DNA of 52,571 nt from Hepatocystis sp. ex Piliocolobus tephrosceles (Eukaryota; Apicomplexa; Aconoidasida; Haemosporida; Plasmodiidae). The stretch is from the NCBI GenBank assembly GCA_902459845.2, contig CABPSV020000014.1:1958-54528 (forward strand), given 5' to 3'. Positions 33,825 through 46,359 of this stretch are shown here, piece after piece. A program made the position numbers and the translations under genes. How positions within the stretch are numbered: the first letter of the stretch is position 1; every line of letters starts with the position of its first letter. The notes under the pieces were generated by a model. It was not told where the DNA came from. It did no database searches and worked only from the letters and a program-made list of their open reading frames with translations.

Positions 33825-35153
33825 ATTGTTACTGTTGTTGTTTTTGTTGTTGTCATTATTACTGCTGTTGTTATTATTATTACTATTAACATTATTACTA
33901 ATTCCATCATTACTACTTTCATTATCGTTATCGTCGTCAGTGGTATCAACATCATCACAGTAAAAAGATAACCCTTCTAACTTTTCATAAAGTATTCGGT
34001 TTGATATATACTCACAACTGCCATCCTTTTTGTTCCCATCATCTTTGTTATCATCGTTATTATTGTTGTAATTATTACTACTACTTTTCCCATTTTTGTT
34101 TGTGCAATTTTTTTCATCCACGTTATTTGACAAGTCCTTACTACTATAAGTTCGACTAGCAGAATTCAAAAATGAAATGTCTGGTACTTTAAGCGGTTTA
34201 GTTTTAAATAGACTACTATTACTATCTAATGTTATAAAACTTTTATAATCGTCTATATCATCATCATTCTCACTAAATATTGAATTATCCAAAGATATAT
34301 TATTTATTCGTGGTTGTATAATATCTTTACTACTATTTTCATAACAATAATAACTATTCTTATTATTAAATATTTTACCAGATATATTGTCATCATTTTT
34401 ATTTATATTATTATTACTATTATTATTACTATTATTGTTATTATTATTGTTGTAAATGTTTTTTTTTTTTTTTTTTTCTTTTTCTTCAAAACTATTTTTA
34501 TTAATGTCATTATTATAATATGTTTTTCTGTTGTCTATGCTATTATAATCTAAAATATTAGTTATACCTGAATAATCTCTTTCTGTTTCTTTTTTTTTAT
34601 AAACTATTTCATTTTTTTCATTCACATCCTCTTTTTCAAAATTAGAATCCAATTTATATAAAGATGTTTTTTTTTTTAAATCATAATTTTCAAAATTATC
34701 ACTACATAAACTTAAATTTAACGAATTATATTCTAAAAACATTTGTTTTATTTTATTTCTTCTATTTACAGCTTCTTCTAAATTTCTTTCTGTACAAGTC
34801 ATATCATCATTATTATAATTACTTATAAAATCATTATATGTTGTATTCCTACTTTTTGATAAATTGTTAATAAAAGACATAGATTCATGATTATTATTAT
34901 AAGTTTCAGTAGTAGCAGTAGTAATAGTATCACAACTTATTTTTTTTGTATTATATTCTTGTATATGTTTAGTATTATCTATATATGGTTTTTTATTTAT
35001 TATGTTTTGATTAACTAAATAATCGTTTTTATTGTTTTCATCTGTTTCTTCATTTTTTAATGCTGTATTTTCTTTATAAATTGGTGATACTTCATTATAC
35101 TTTTTTAAAATTTCATTCTCAATTTTTATATTGTCAATATTGAAATTTTGCAT
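28368..35153 (-). CDS. Giant low-complexity protein with C-terminal PLK4-type cryptic polo box, no kinase domain
   Basis: Single exon, 2261 residues from ATG 35153 (MQNFNIDN). The frame extends 42 codons upstream through a poly-Lys and (TA)-like leader that I treat as 5' UTR. Residues 1-1900 are Asn/Ser/Lys-rich with several tandem repeats (KADSYKI, SSNSK, NEQT, SIAGSMVG) and no ATP-binding or HRD/DFG kinase motifs. Residues about 1945-2225 are ordered and resemble the PB1-PB2 cassette of PLK4. A PB1 strand has KQGIFEITDDGEVIFTFL, then RKLLFIIDVSGINIKI. A helix follows (LPKAHTIRYDYAYDVVETLK). PB2 has HTPKITLTKKW, LMSNGTTPDF and SFTLKDKNAINV, and a closing helix has YSQCLSLLTKG. Human PLK4, from memory, shows the same order: ILDSEEVCVEL, ISSDGNTITI, SPKITYF, LMENSPGADF, SYTLKSESEVN. 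In PLK4 this cassette dimerises and binds centriole receptors. I infer a basal-body or spindle-plaque scaffold role. Confidence 0.85.
29779..29880 (-). repeat. 24-bp coding repeat (SIAGSMVG) in the polo-box gene
   Basis: Four units of SIAGSMVG, a hydrophobic small-residue repeat unlike the Asn/Lys arrays of the rest of the protein. Confidence 0.9.
30617..30685 (-). repeat. 12-bp coding repeat (NEQT/NEQS) in the polo-box gene
   Basis: Six NEQ(T/S) units in tandem. Confidence 0.9.
31600..31690 (-). repeat. Ser/Asn/Lys coding repeat (SSNSK) in the polo-box gene
   Basis: About six 15-bp units encode SSNSK/SSNNK. Poly-Leu and Ala-rich ORFs on other frames are shadows. Confidence 0.88.
32070..32250 (-). 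repeat. 21-bp coding minisatellite (KADSYKI) in the polo-box gene
   Basis: About eight units encode KADSYKI/KAGSHKI/KADSHKI, a very basic heptad. Its phase could form an extended charged helix. Confidence 0.92.
32555..32635 (-). repeat. Gly/Ser coding repeat in the polo-box gene
   Basis: Units encoding GSGNGSSS/GSGSSS. This is the most G+C-rich repeat of the gene (CCACTACTACTGCCATTAC on the plus strand). Confidence 0.88.
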
Positions 35154-35747
35154 TTTTTTTTTTTTTTTTTTTTTCTTTTTTTTATTACTCCTCCCTTCCT
35201 TGTTTACATATAAATTATTTTTTAATTGAAAAATGCTTATACATACATTAACACATGTAATATATATACAAACATACATATATTTCTTTTTTTTTACGTA
35301 ATATGTAGTATATAATATATATACATATGTTTATTTATATTTAAATTTAAAAATATAAAGTGTTTATACCCTCATTTATTTTTATTTTATTTTTCACTTT
35401 TTTTTTTTTTATGATTACCATTGTGAGGATGCAAAAAAAATACAGAAATTTTAAAATATTTCAGAATAAAAAAAAAACAAAAAAATGTAAAAATGTTAAA
35501 CATTATCACATGATTATTACTATTATTTTATCATTATCATTATTATCATTATTATCATTATTATTATTACTATTATTATTATTATATTATATTATATTAT
35601 ATTATATTATTTTTTTTTTATTTATAATATTACGTTTTTTTTATCATATTTTACATTTATAACTTTTAAAAAAATATCAGGAAAATAAAAAAAAAAAAAT
35701 TATCCTTTAATTATCTTACAATACATTTTTTTTCAATCATTTTTAAA

Positions 35748-35799
<52 letters not shown>

Positions 35800-36232
35800 G
35801 CAAAAATTTATACAAGTGTTTACTATGTATTATATATATATGTACATATTGACACTTGTATATATGACAAATTAAAAAAAATAAATGAATAAAAAATAAA
35901 TAAAATGAGGTAACAAATTTGTTCAATGAAGCTTCAAAAACGTAAATTTCATATAAAAAATACAAAATATTGATAAGTGGTACTAAATATTAAAATAAAA
36001 AAAAATATAATAACAAAATACTATGGTAAATAAAAAAGGAAAAGAAAAAATAAAGACAATGGGGTAAAACATTAAGCCAAATTATGTATATATATAAATA
36101 TAATATGTTTTATATATATATATATATATATCCTTTTAAGTTTTTATGTAAATTGTCAGTAAACCAAAAAAAAAAAAAAAAGAAAAAAAAAAACATATGA
36201 AACATACGAAACATATAAATTTATCCATCTTT
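35154..36232. other. Intergenic region between the polo-box and THOC5-like genes
   Basis: Tandem minus-strand genes. Contents: T tracts just upstream of the polo-box start (35154-35175), (ATT/ATC)n imperfect triplets at 35515-35610, a T run of about 47 at 35751-35797, (TA)n near 36113-36130 and poly-A near 36165. No gene seen. Confidence 0.75.
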
Positions 36233-36578
36233 TTAGTTTGATTCTTCATTTAAAAGTGATGGGTTTTTGGTAAATGATTTATAATATTTATTGGCTCCCT
36301 CCTAAAAAGAAAAATAAATATAAATTAAAATTTTCATTTAAATGTGGATATACATAAATATGTACATTCACATACATATAGACACGCACACACACACAAA
36401 AAAAAAAGGGAATGAAGAAAACGTTGAAAATATATATAAATGTTTATATTTATAAAAACCAAATATATACCCTTAATTTTGCTATCTGAAGTGTTAATAT
36501 TAGTTGCCTTTGAGTAAATTCATCTGTAGTATGTTTATGTACAATGGTAGTATTCAAATAATCTTGTAATTTCTATAC

Positions 36579-36611
<33 letters not shown>

Positions 36612-37784
36612 ATTCATATATACACATGTATGCATATAGAAATAAAAACAGATGTAAATTTACACAAGCGAATAAACCATTTTATACTCATTTTTTATTA
36701 TTACCCTAAGCCTTCTAGCATTTGTTTTTCTTGTTAGAAATACACTAAATATTGGTTCCCTGATAAGAATAAAAAAAAAAAAATAAAAAAAAATGTATTT
36801 ATAACAGAATACAACTTTCAACGTATTTTTATTCCATTCATACATAAATACATTCATTTTTTTAAATATAATTTTACTTTCCGTTAAGAGGAATTATACA
36901 GTATGCCTTAATCATAATATTATCACACAGAAAAATACGAATATGTAAATAAATATTATCCTTATTACATTCCTACAAAAGAAAAAAAAAAAAAAAAAGT
37001 AAAAATATATATATATATATATATATATATAAGTTGAAAACATAATGTGAACATTGTTAAGCAATAAACAACAGTTGTAAAAAAAAAAAAAATTAAAAAT
37101 AAAATTTGTTTTACAAAAATATAGAAAGGAACAAACTTATATTTATCATAATTATAAATACGCATATATATATATATATATATATATGTATATGTATATT
37201 ATATACATGTATAAACACAAATGAAACAATAATATAATGATATAATAAAACCATATGTAATAAACATATATGTATATATAATTATTTATATAACTATTAA
37301 AAATTAAATGTATAGTGTTACATACATGATTGTTTTCATTGTCCCCTATTAAGTAAGCATCTTCAGTTATTATTCCAAACTCTGATATGTCTTGTAACGA
37401 AAGCGATTGAATTCTTTTTATAACTTCGACTTGTTTTTCTTGCGAATATGGAGGAAACGTATTGGGATTATGCCTACACGCAAGTTTATTTGAAAAGTGG
37501 GATAAAAAATAAAAACGAAATAATAAAAATGGAAAAAAAAAAAAAAAAAAAAAAAATACAGAAATAGTAACAGTAACTAACAGTAATAGTAATATGCACA
37601 AACATGTTACATAACAAAAAAAAACAAATAACAGTAATAGCAGTTGCTGTATCTATAATAAATATATAGACCCCATGAATTATTTCATAAAACTGTAACA
37701 TGTATTTTACTTGTAATGACGAATTTGCCAAACGTCCCAAATCCTAAATAAGACTAAAAAATTAAAAAAGATAAAGTAAATAAA

Positions 37785-37829
<45 letters not shown>

Positions 37830-40411
37830 GTACGTATGTATGTATGCGTGTGTACAAACTTCCACATTCACGTATATCATATACATATACATATGTATTT
37901 TATTTTATTTTTACTTCTTGTAAAAATCGTGCAAAAAATAATAGATATATCCAGGGTTCTGCTTAAATACCAGTTGTATAGCTCTGATATTTTGTTTACA
38001 TCTAGTTTCTCCCTGTGTGTTTGATTTATAGTAGTATTGCTATTGTTACTACTGCTGGTATGATTACTTTTGTTGCCATGACTACTTTTGTTGTTACTGT
38101 TATTTATGTTGTTATTACTACTTTTAGTGTTGTTACTATTTTTGCTACTATTGATACTTTTACTATTATTATATTGACTGTTATTGTCGTTTCCTCTTGC
38201 ATTTAACTTATTTTCTCCTAATTTTCCATCTGTTATTTTGTGTTTGTATATTTTTTCTGCAATAGCATTAAGCCAAAAAAAAGGGAAGCCATATTGAAAA
38301 TTATGAAAATCTTTTATATCATCGGAAAATAAAATATAATGATCTTTGTCATTATATATATCAGATAATAGTTTATATCCTGAATTCAATCCAATGAATT
38401 CAACAGGGACTGTTTTAGCTACTAAACAATCACTTTTACATAAATAAAAAATATCTATTTGTATATTAAAATATTTAATATAAGATTTATCAGGTATAAT
38501 AGATGTATTAAATTTGTCATTTTCATAGATGTTTATAGATACATATTCATTAAGTACATTCTCTTTATTTTCACTAGTAACATTTTTATTATCTTCTCTA
38601 AATTTTGTTACAATGTTATATCTTATATAATTAAAAATATGACTACTATAATAATTACAAATATTACTAATACTACTACTAGTATTACTACTGTTACTAG
38701 TAGTAGTATTACTATTACTACTGGTATTAGTAGTAGTACTACTACCACTACTAATACTATTAAAAGCGCTCATACTTTTATAATTATACAAAAACTTAAT
38801 TGTTTCATCATAATTTAAAACGGGAGTTTGATTTATACTCAATTTATTTTGAGCATTTATCATTTTATAATAAAAATTTAATAAATATTTACTTTGTTGT
38901 ATATTTAATTCTGCAAAATTATTAAGAAAACGTTGAACACTTTTTTTAAATACTGATAATTTATTAAAAGAAATATCTTTCTTCTGATTATGTTTTTGAA
39001 GATCATCACTATATTTATTTTTTTTTGTTATTAATGATTGTAATTCTTCTTTTGCATTTATTCTTTCATTTATTTCTTCTCCTAAACATTGCAAAGTACA
39101 TAAATGAGAAATTTCACTTTTAGAATATCTCTTTTTATTACTATTGTCATTATTATTATTGTCATTATTACTACTGCAATTATTATTACTATTGCCATTA
39201 TTATTACTATTACTACTAGTATTACTATTACTACTAGTATTATCGTGTTCCGAATAAGCTTTATTAATAAGTGACATATTTTTATCATAATATTTTTTTT
39301 TTAGTTTTGGTTTTATTTCTTCATAATTTGTAGTTTTAAATTGAAGAAAATTACCAATTACACGTTCATAATTTTTCGTTTCTATATTTTCTTCATCAAA
39401 CATTAGGCAAATATAATTACTATTTTCTTTTAACAATTCAGAAAGTTGTCTCATACAAAATAAATACATTTCAATTACTCTATACGTTAATCTAATATTC
39501 ATTATGTTGTTTATTATTTTTCTTTTCTTTTCTAATTTTGTTATATTTGTTGTTTTTTCTTCCGTTTCGTTTTTTATGCTACTTACGTACATGTCACTAT
39601 TATCCGTGTTATCATTTCTCTTGTCATTAATACTACTACTACCATTCTCACTACTAGAACCAATACAAATATTAATATTATTATAATTTTCATGTACGAT
39701 TTCTCTAATTAATTTTTCATTTTCTACATAACATTTTTGTAACTTACTTAACTGATATTTACATTCTCTCCAATAAAAATAAAATTTTTTTTTCACATTA
39801 TTTATATATTTTTTCATATTATTTTTATTATTATTTAAAATAAAAGTGTTAAATGCATCATATAAATCTAATTCATAACCATTCATTTGATTAGAATTTT
39901 CTCTTTTCTGCCTTTTAACAAATACTATTTCAGTTATTTCTTCTTTTAATTTTCTTTTATTTATTCCTATTTCGTCCTTTTTTACTAATGCATTATTTTT
40001 TATTTCTTTTTCATCGTTTCTAACTACCAAATTTTCTGTTTTAACTAATTCCTTCTTGATAGTTCTATTTATATTATTATTCACATTTTTATTTGTTTCA
40101 TTACCTCTCCCATATGAATTATTAAATTTCTCATTTTTTCTTTCATAATTAGTTTTTTCATAATTAGTTTTCTCATAATTAATTTTCCGCTGCTCATTAG
40201 AGCTATACCATCTCTTTTTATTATCTTTTGTATCATTTAAATTATTCACATTCCCATTGCATGTATTTATACTTGACTCTTTTTTTATACCGAATGTATT
40301 ATTCTCTTTTGCATTTTCATTTATTCGCTCATCTTTTACAAACGATATTCCACTTTTTTTTTGTGTATATTTAGGATTCTTAGATATAAAAAACTTTTTT
40401 ATATTTTCCAT
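36233..40411 (-). CDS. THOC5-like THO/TREX complex subunit, 7 exons
   Basis: Exons: 40411-37915, 37753-37711, 37473-37326, 36972-36878, 36759-36705, 36572-36471, 36301-36233. They total 3009 nt, 1002 residues, all GT-AG, phases closing at TAA. The THO complex couples transcription to mRNA export in the nucleus. THOC5 features, compared from memory: a helical N-terminal region with VIGNFLQFKTTNYEEIK (like KCLEFKSKHEEVDLV); a coiled coil (LGEEINERINAKEELQSLIT, about 440-520); LLSDIYNDKDHYILF and then YGFPFFWLNAIAEKI (about 707, like LGHPYLWVQKLGG); exon 4-5 AYCIIPLNGKEPIFSVFL (like AVVLNPGYSSIPPVFQLCL); and a final LQDYLNTTIV...LTLQIAKLR helix. Low-complexity Asn/Ser inserts lengthen it beyond the usual ~680 residues. 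Exon 2 has a second possible acceptor (start 37743); 37753 is preferred because it fits the GTAAAA donor after 37915 in phase. The individual blocks are weak; the order is the argument. Confidence 0.7.
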
Positions 40412-41097
40412 TTTGTTTTTAATACAAAATGTTCACATTATGTATGTATGTTATATTATTTGTTTTTTTTTTACTATGCTAAATCCATATATAATAAATG
40501 TTATTACAAATATATTCAACTCTCACAAAAAAAAAAAAACAATTATTATAGATATGTATATTACAAACAAATATATATATTTTTTCTATAACTTCTTTGC
40601 TCAAATATATAAGTTAAATCATTGATGAAAGTTATCGAGCACAATATGATATGGCAGTTTTCTTAATGATTATGTTATGTTTTATATACATATATGTATA
40701 TACTGAATTATATATTTTAATTTTTTCTTTTACTCATTATTTTCTTATTTAAAAAAAAAAAAAAAAAAAATTATAAAAAATTAAACTTCATAAGTAAATA
40801 CATGTATATATATGTATAACTGTATTGCATGTTTTATAGTTGCAGTTTACAATATAAATAAAATATGACATTAAAGGTATATGATGTTATGTTATGTACC
40901 TATATATACATATGCAAGTTAATAAAAAAAAAAATTAACTTTATTTGTTATTTGTTACTTGTTATATTTTTCATTTGTTACTTGCTATACTTTTCATTTG
41001 TTACTTGTTATACTTGTTATTTGTTATATTTGTTAATTTTTATATATTATATATTATTTTTCCTTTAAAATTATATAATAAATAAAATATTGTAAAA

Positions 41098-41162
41098 CAT
41101 TATGCAAGTTTAAATATTATGCAAATTTAAACATCGTGCAAGTTTAAACATTTTGCAAGCTT
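41098..41162. repeat. 16-17-bp array (ATTATGCAAGTTTAAAC type)
   Basis: Four diverged copies with TGCAAGTTTAAAC cores, roughly 700 bp upstream of the THOC5-like start. Confidence 0.8.
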
Positions 41163-41790
41163 TACTTTAATTACGTTTACATAGATTAAATAAACGCTAA
41201 TTTTCTTAATTATTGTTTATTACTAATATTTTAAGTTGTTAAAGTTTAAACTTTTATAGTAAAAAAATTTTAATTTAAAAAGGCGAATAATCGGACGAAC
41301 AAAGAAAATAAATTAAAGATATTTCAATTTTTTATTTTTTTCAAAATACAACATATTGTTTTTACATTTGTCTATACGTACATATAAAAGTTTTTAAATA
41401 AAGATGATATTATGCATATATATATATGACATAAATCGCAAATAATTTAGGTATGTTATTATTTGCTTACATATATATATATATATATATATGCATATAC
41501 ATTTTTACGCACGATAAATCATCAATGGATTTAAATATATTTTTATAACAATTATAAACAAAAACATATAATAACATCAGCTTTATAGCTTATACAATAA
41601 TAAAAAAAAAATAAATAATAAAAAAAAAAATCAATTTACCATTATTATTCAAAAATTAATTTGGTGCATTTTACAATGATTTATAACAATGTGGGTGCGA
41701 AAAGAAAAAATAAATGGTCATAAAGTAATAAATAATGCAAAACTAATCAGTAACAAATGGGTTGTAGATATGTATTAAATTGATATATAC

Positions 41791-41798
41791 ACGCGCGT
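41791..41798. promoter_or_regulatory. CpG-rich palindrome ACGCGCGT
   Basis: An 8-bp perfect palindrome with three CpG steps. After one mismatch, five further complementary pairs extend it on each side (41785-41789 with 41800-41804). It lies 160 bp beyond the stop of the 41962-43038 gene and 1.4 kb upstream of the THOC5-like gene. Such a GC core is rare in this DNA; an ApiAP2 site is a possibility only. Confidence 0.4.
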
Positions 41799-41961
41799 AT
41801 ATATTCGAACTTTTTGTTTTATGTTATAGTGGCCTGGTTATATATATATATATATACCCTTTATGCTTACAAATTTTGTACATATTTAAAAAAAAAAATA
41901 ATATAAAGACAGAAAAATTTTTAAATGCATGTATATATAAATATATACATTTTACTAAATT

Positions 41962-43038
41962 TTAAATTAAATTATTATATATATATGAATAAATATTATA
42001 TATATAAAATAGTAACTGATTGCTTTCTAATTTCATCAATGTTAATTTTACCATTTGTGTATAATCACATTTAGGACTATTAGGTGTATACATTTTTTTC
42101 AAATTAATATTTTTGTTATCTTTTTTGATAGCTTCAAAAATTAAATTATGATATATATCCATTAATGAATTATATATTTTTGTATTTATAACATTATCAC
42201 TCATATATCCATTTAAATAGGTTTCTGAATATTGACTGTTTCCTAACATTTTATAAAAGTAAATAAAATTATTCATATGTATTTGCATTAATAAATATAA
42301 ATCTTTTAAATATTCCTTCCTAATATTAAGTAACTTTAAAAAAGGAAAAAAGGTATACATTGGATGATTTTCTTTTTTTTTATTTAATGAATAATCTTTT
42401 TCTACTATTTCATTATTTTTAAATTTATTATATTTTATATTATTTATAAATATATTATTTATAATTACATATAAATTATTTTTTTTATTTGTTAAAAAAA
42501 AATCAAGTTGTTTTTCAAGATCTGTTTCATAATCAATAACACATACAACTAAAGATACTTTTTCATTTACAATAATACAAGAGGCAAGTAATACATTCTC
42601 AGCATTACTACCATTATCACTACTATTATCATCACTTTCTTTAAAATTATTTTCTAAATTTGTTTGGAAATAATCATTAACAGAATTATCTTCACTTGCT
42701 AATATAAGTTTACCATTTCGTAAGTTTATAAAAACAAATAACTCAGCCATAAAATCATTAAACCTAGACATATTTATATATTCTTTATTATAAGATTTAT
42801 AAACGGGTATTATACCAATGATATGTTTTTTATTTACTACTTCTTTAACATAATACTTCCCAAAATTATTTGTTACATCACATATTATATCAACTTCTGG
42901 AATGGGATTACCATCATTATCATGTACTTTATCATTCATACCTTTTTTTTCATTTCTGTTTCTGTAAAAATGTCCATACATTTTAATACATATTGCAGAA
43001 ACAACTCCAGCTGATATGTATTCAAGTGTGGTTACCAT
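41962..43038 (-). CDS. Conserved-looking membrane-anchored protein, unknown function
   Basis: Single exon, 358 residues; I do not recognise it. The N-terminus MVTTLEYISAGVVSAICIKMYG is a short hydrophobic segment followed by a basic RNRNEKKG, typical of a signal anchor with a cytosolic remainder or of a mitochondrial outer-membrane anchor. The rest alternates strands and helices: VDIICDVTNNFGKYYVKEVV, HIIGIIPVYKSYNKEYINM, FMAELFVFINLRNGKLILAS, then an acidic insert (about 130-145), then LLASCIIVNEKVSLVVCVID and a C-terminal helical part (LMQIHMNNFIYFYKMLGN). Codon use and sparse low complexity suggest real coding constraint. It may be a longin-like or other small alpha/beta fold, but I cannot show it. 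Confidence 0.8.
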   Translation of the reverse strand: MVTTLEYISAGVVSAICIKMYGHFYRNRNEKKGMNDKVHDNDGNPIPEVDIICDVTNNFGKYYVKEVVNKKHIIGIIPVYKSYNKEYINMSRFNDFMAELFVFINLRNGKLILASEDNSVNDYFQTNLENNFKESDDNSSDNGSNAENVLLASCIIVNEKVSLVVCVIDYETDLEKQLDFFLTNKKNNLYVIINNIFINNIKYNKFKNNEIVEKDYSLNKKKENHPMYTFFPFLKLLNIRKEYLKDLYLLMQIHMNNFIYFYKMLGNSQYSETYLNGYMSDNVINTKIYNSLMDIYHNLIFEAIKKDNKNINLKKMYTPNSPKCDYTQMVKLTLMKLESNQLLFYIYNIYSYIYNNLI

Positions 43039-43160
43039 TATTATCTTCTTTTTTTTTTTTTTACTTTGTAAAAATATCTTTTCTTATGTGTTGTTAAATT
43101 CTAATATAATGTATAATGTTTAGGTATATGCGGAAATAAAACATATGATACATATAAGCG

Positions 43161-43204
<44 letters not shown>

Positions 43205-43421
43205 CTGCTAATCTCTTAGTTTAGAGAAAAAACTAAACAGTAAGATTACGCAAAGGATAAAAATAATATATTGATGCTTACTTTTTTATTATTAACAATT
43301 ATAAATAAAAAAAAAAATTCATAAAAAAACGTAAAATATCTCAAAAAAAATATAAACGAATTATAAAAAATGCGTTTAATCATAAACAATTTATTACCAT
43401 CTCAAGTACTGTATTTTTATT

Positions 43422-43453
<32 letters not shown>

Positions 43454-43553
43454 CAAAAAGCACGTAGCCACAAAATAAGTGGAATATTATCACTTGAGGA
43501 AGTGGATAAGCACATTGGTAAATACGAGACTTAATGTTTGCATTGTCAAATGA

Positions 43554-43597
<44 letters not shown>

Positions 43598-43805
43598 GTA
43601 TGTGTGCGTAAATTGTTTTATTTTGTTTTTTATCAATAATAGGATGAATCCTAACATATAGGATTTATTTTTTTTCATAATAACGACTTTACCTAATTTT
43701 AAAAAGGACATCATAATTTAGAATTTATTTTTTTTCTTTTTCTAAATGCATTACAATGCGCATTGGTGTTTGTTTTTGTTATATGTTTCCTTTTTTTTTT
43801 TTAAT

Positions 43806-43837
<32 letters not shown>

Positions 43838-44238
43838 GAAAATAAAAAATGGGCGAAAAAAAAAAAAAAGAAAAAAAAAAAAAAGCCATTTAAAAAAATA
43901 TGAATTGAAACTCACAGTAAACCATATTTTATATAACATTTCATTCTTTTATTTTGCTTTTTATTTTTTATTTTTTTCTTGTTCTAATAAAATTTTCATA
44001 CATATGAATACCAGCTGGATTATGCTATTATTTTGAAAAAAAATAAATAAATAATAATGTTGTAATAACGTAATACATACATATTGTAACCACTTGATTA
44101 ACTTGATTGTTCAAGTAAATACAACGAAACGAACAGTTTTTTTTTTTTGACTCCTTTACAATTATAGAACAATTATGAAATATTTTTTTTGTTTTTAAAT
44201 TACAAAATTTGTATTATACTTTTATAAAACTTCACATA
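43039..44238. other. Divergent intergenic region upstream of the JmjC gene
   Basis: Two starts face away from each other. Contents: poly-T before the minus-strand ATG, (TA)n at 43166-43195 and 43555-43585 followed by (GTAT)n, T and A homopolymers at 43425-43453 and 43810-43885. No gene seen. Confidence 0.75.
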
Positions 44239-44674
44239 ATGGCTTTAAAAAACGAATATTCAGGGTATTTTTATATATACATTTTTTTTTTTATGTTTTT
44301 ATGTTATTTTATAAGTATTGTAATATAATATATTTTACGCTATCATATTATACTATATTACATTTTGTGCTATTTTAAAAACTAAAAACATGGAATTTTT
44401 TTTATATTACTTATGTTAATCTGTAGATTTTGTTTCCATAAAGAGAAATCAAATAACATTGATGTTATTGATGAATATATAAGCGCAGAACATTTTTATT
44501 TGAATTATATTTTAAAAAGAAAGCCATGTCTATTAAAAAGGTTTGAATCGTGGTTTTTTTTTTTTTTTTTTTTTTTTTATCATATTTTATTATTTTTTAT
44601 AATAGTTATGGTGTGATTTATATATATATGTTTTTGTAAAAATAGTTTCCTATTTCTGGTACACATAAATAAAC

Positions 44675-44705
<31 letters not shown>

Positions 44706-45125
44706 TGTGCTTTATTTTTTATTTTTTTAGAAAAAATATAATTAAAAATAAACACAATATAGATATAAAATTTTTGAAGGAAAATATAGAAAATGTACCT
44801 GTTGAATTAGAACAAAAAGTTTCAAATTCTTTTGGGACAGGAGAAAAGAAAAAAATGAATTTTCATGAATTTTTATCATTAATAGAAAAAGGAAATACTG
44901 ATTACTATTTAAATACACAATACATAAAAGAAAATGCTTATTTCCCAACTGATTTCTGTAACTCAATTACTCGCCAAATAATAAATTATCTTCCAAAACA
45001 ATTAGAAATAATGGGGTAATTAATTATTGTCTTATTTTTATCAACCTATCTTTCCCCATTTCTGCTTTTTAATCACTCCTTATTTACTCAATTTAGGTTC
45101 ACTCTTCGAGTTCGTATTGCTATAT

Positions 45126-45160
<35 letters not shown>

Positions 45161-46308
45161 TGCTGCTTACATTTTTAGTAACTTAGAAATTTATCAGTAC
45201 AATATTTGGATAGGAAAGAATGAAGATAAAGACTTAAAAACATTTTTACACCATGATTATCATGATAATATATATGTACTATTGAAAGGTTATACAATTA
45301 TTTTCTTATATATATATATATATATATCAATTTTCAATTTATCTTATTCAATAGTTATCATTTTTTTTTTTTTTTTTTCCTTTTACAACTACTTTAGGAA
45401 AGAAAATATTTAGGATTTATAGTCCAAATTTCGCAAATTTGTTAAAAATGAATGGTATTTCACTCTATTTTAATTTTACTTCATAAAAAGTTATACATTT
45501 TAAGTTATAACAACATTTCTATATCGTCATAAACTTAATTATATAAATTTTTAAATAAATAATTACAGGAAATATTTATCGTATTTATAATAATGGATTA
45601 ATCACATATTCCCCATTCATTAGAAGTGATGGTATGTTTTAATATATATAAATGTTTGTGTGAGTAGAAAACATATTAAATATTAAATAAAAATAATATA
45701 TATATGTATATATACAAATAAACATACCCCAATTGCACTTATACAGGATCTAATTACTTAGATGTATATAAAAAAAAAATGGATAGGGTGTACCGTGATA
45801 TGAACATTATGACTAAACAAATTAACAAAAAAAGTAACCAACTAATAATTTTATTTATTTCAATTGAAAAATGTAAAAACCATTAACTATTTTTAAATAT
45901 AACTTATTATGAAAGAAAAAAAAAAAAAAAATTATTATATATATATTTTTTTTTTTATAATTTATATAGACAATTTATTAAAACACAAAGCTATAGAACA
46001 ATCCATGGATAAAGCGGAACAGATGTATTTATAAAAGCGAAATAAAAAAAATGCATAATTTTAAACATTTGCCTATGTTATGTATAACAATAATATACAC
46101 GCACAAACACATATATATAAATACACATATATATGCATACATATATATACATATATATATATTACAAACTCATATAGATTAAATAAACTAGAAGATAACA
46201 TTTTAAATTACAAAATAAGAAAATCTAAATTTCGATATAAAAATAACGCAAGAGACGACATACCAAACCACTTCTGCCTCATTAACACTATAGAAAAAAA
46301 ACAAGGTT

Positions 46309-46359
<51 letters not shown>

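Larger units (their letters stand above)
40412..41961. other. Intergenic region upstream of the THOC5-like gene
   Basis: It lies between tandem minus-strand genes. It contains TGTTACTTGTTATACTT-type repeats (40948-41035), ATTATGCAAGTTTAAAC repeats (41098-41160), (TA)n near 41470, and a GC palindrome ACGCGCGT at 41791-41798. No gene seen. Confidence 0.75.

Noticed and set aside
28368..35153. Protein kinase domain in the polo-box protein
   Set aside because: I looked for a glycine loop, VAIK, HRD and DFG motifs across the reading frame and found none; the N-terminal 1900 residues are low complexity.
35154..35279. 42-codon N-terminal extension of the polo-box protein
   Set aside because: It consists of a hydrophobic (TA)-like leader and ten Lys codons from a poly-A tract directly before a good ATG, so it is more likely 5' UTR.
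37743..37753. Alternative acceptor at 37743 for THOC5-like exon 2 with an exon 1 donor at AACTG/GTATTT
   Set aside because: It is phase-compatible, but it would place a clearly coding, G+C-richer stretch (YLSRTLDISIIFCTIFTR) in an intron. The 37915/37753 pair keeps it.
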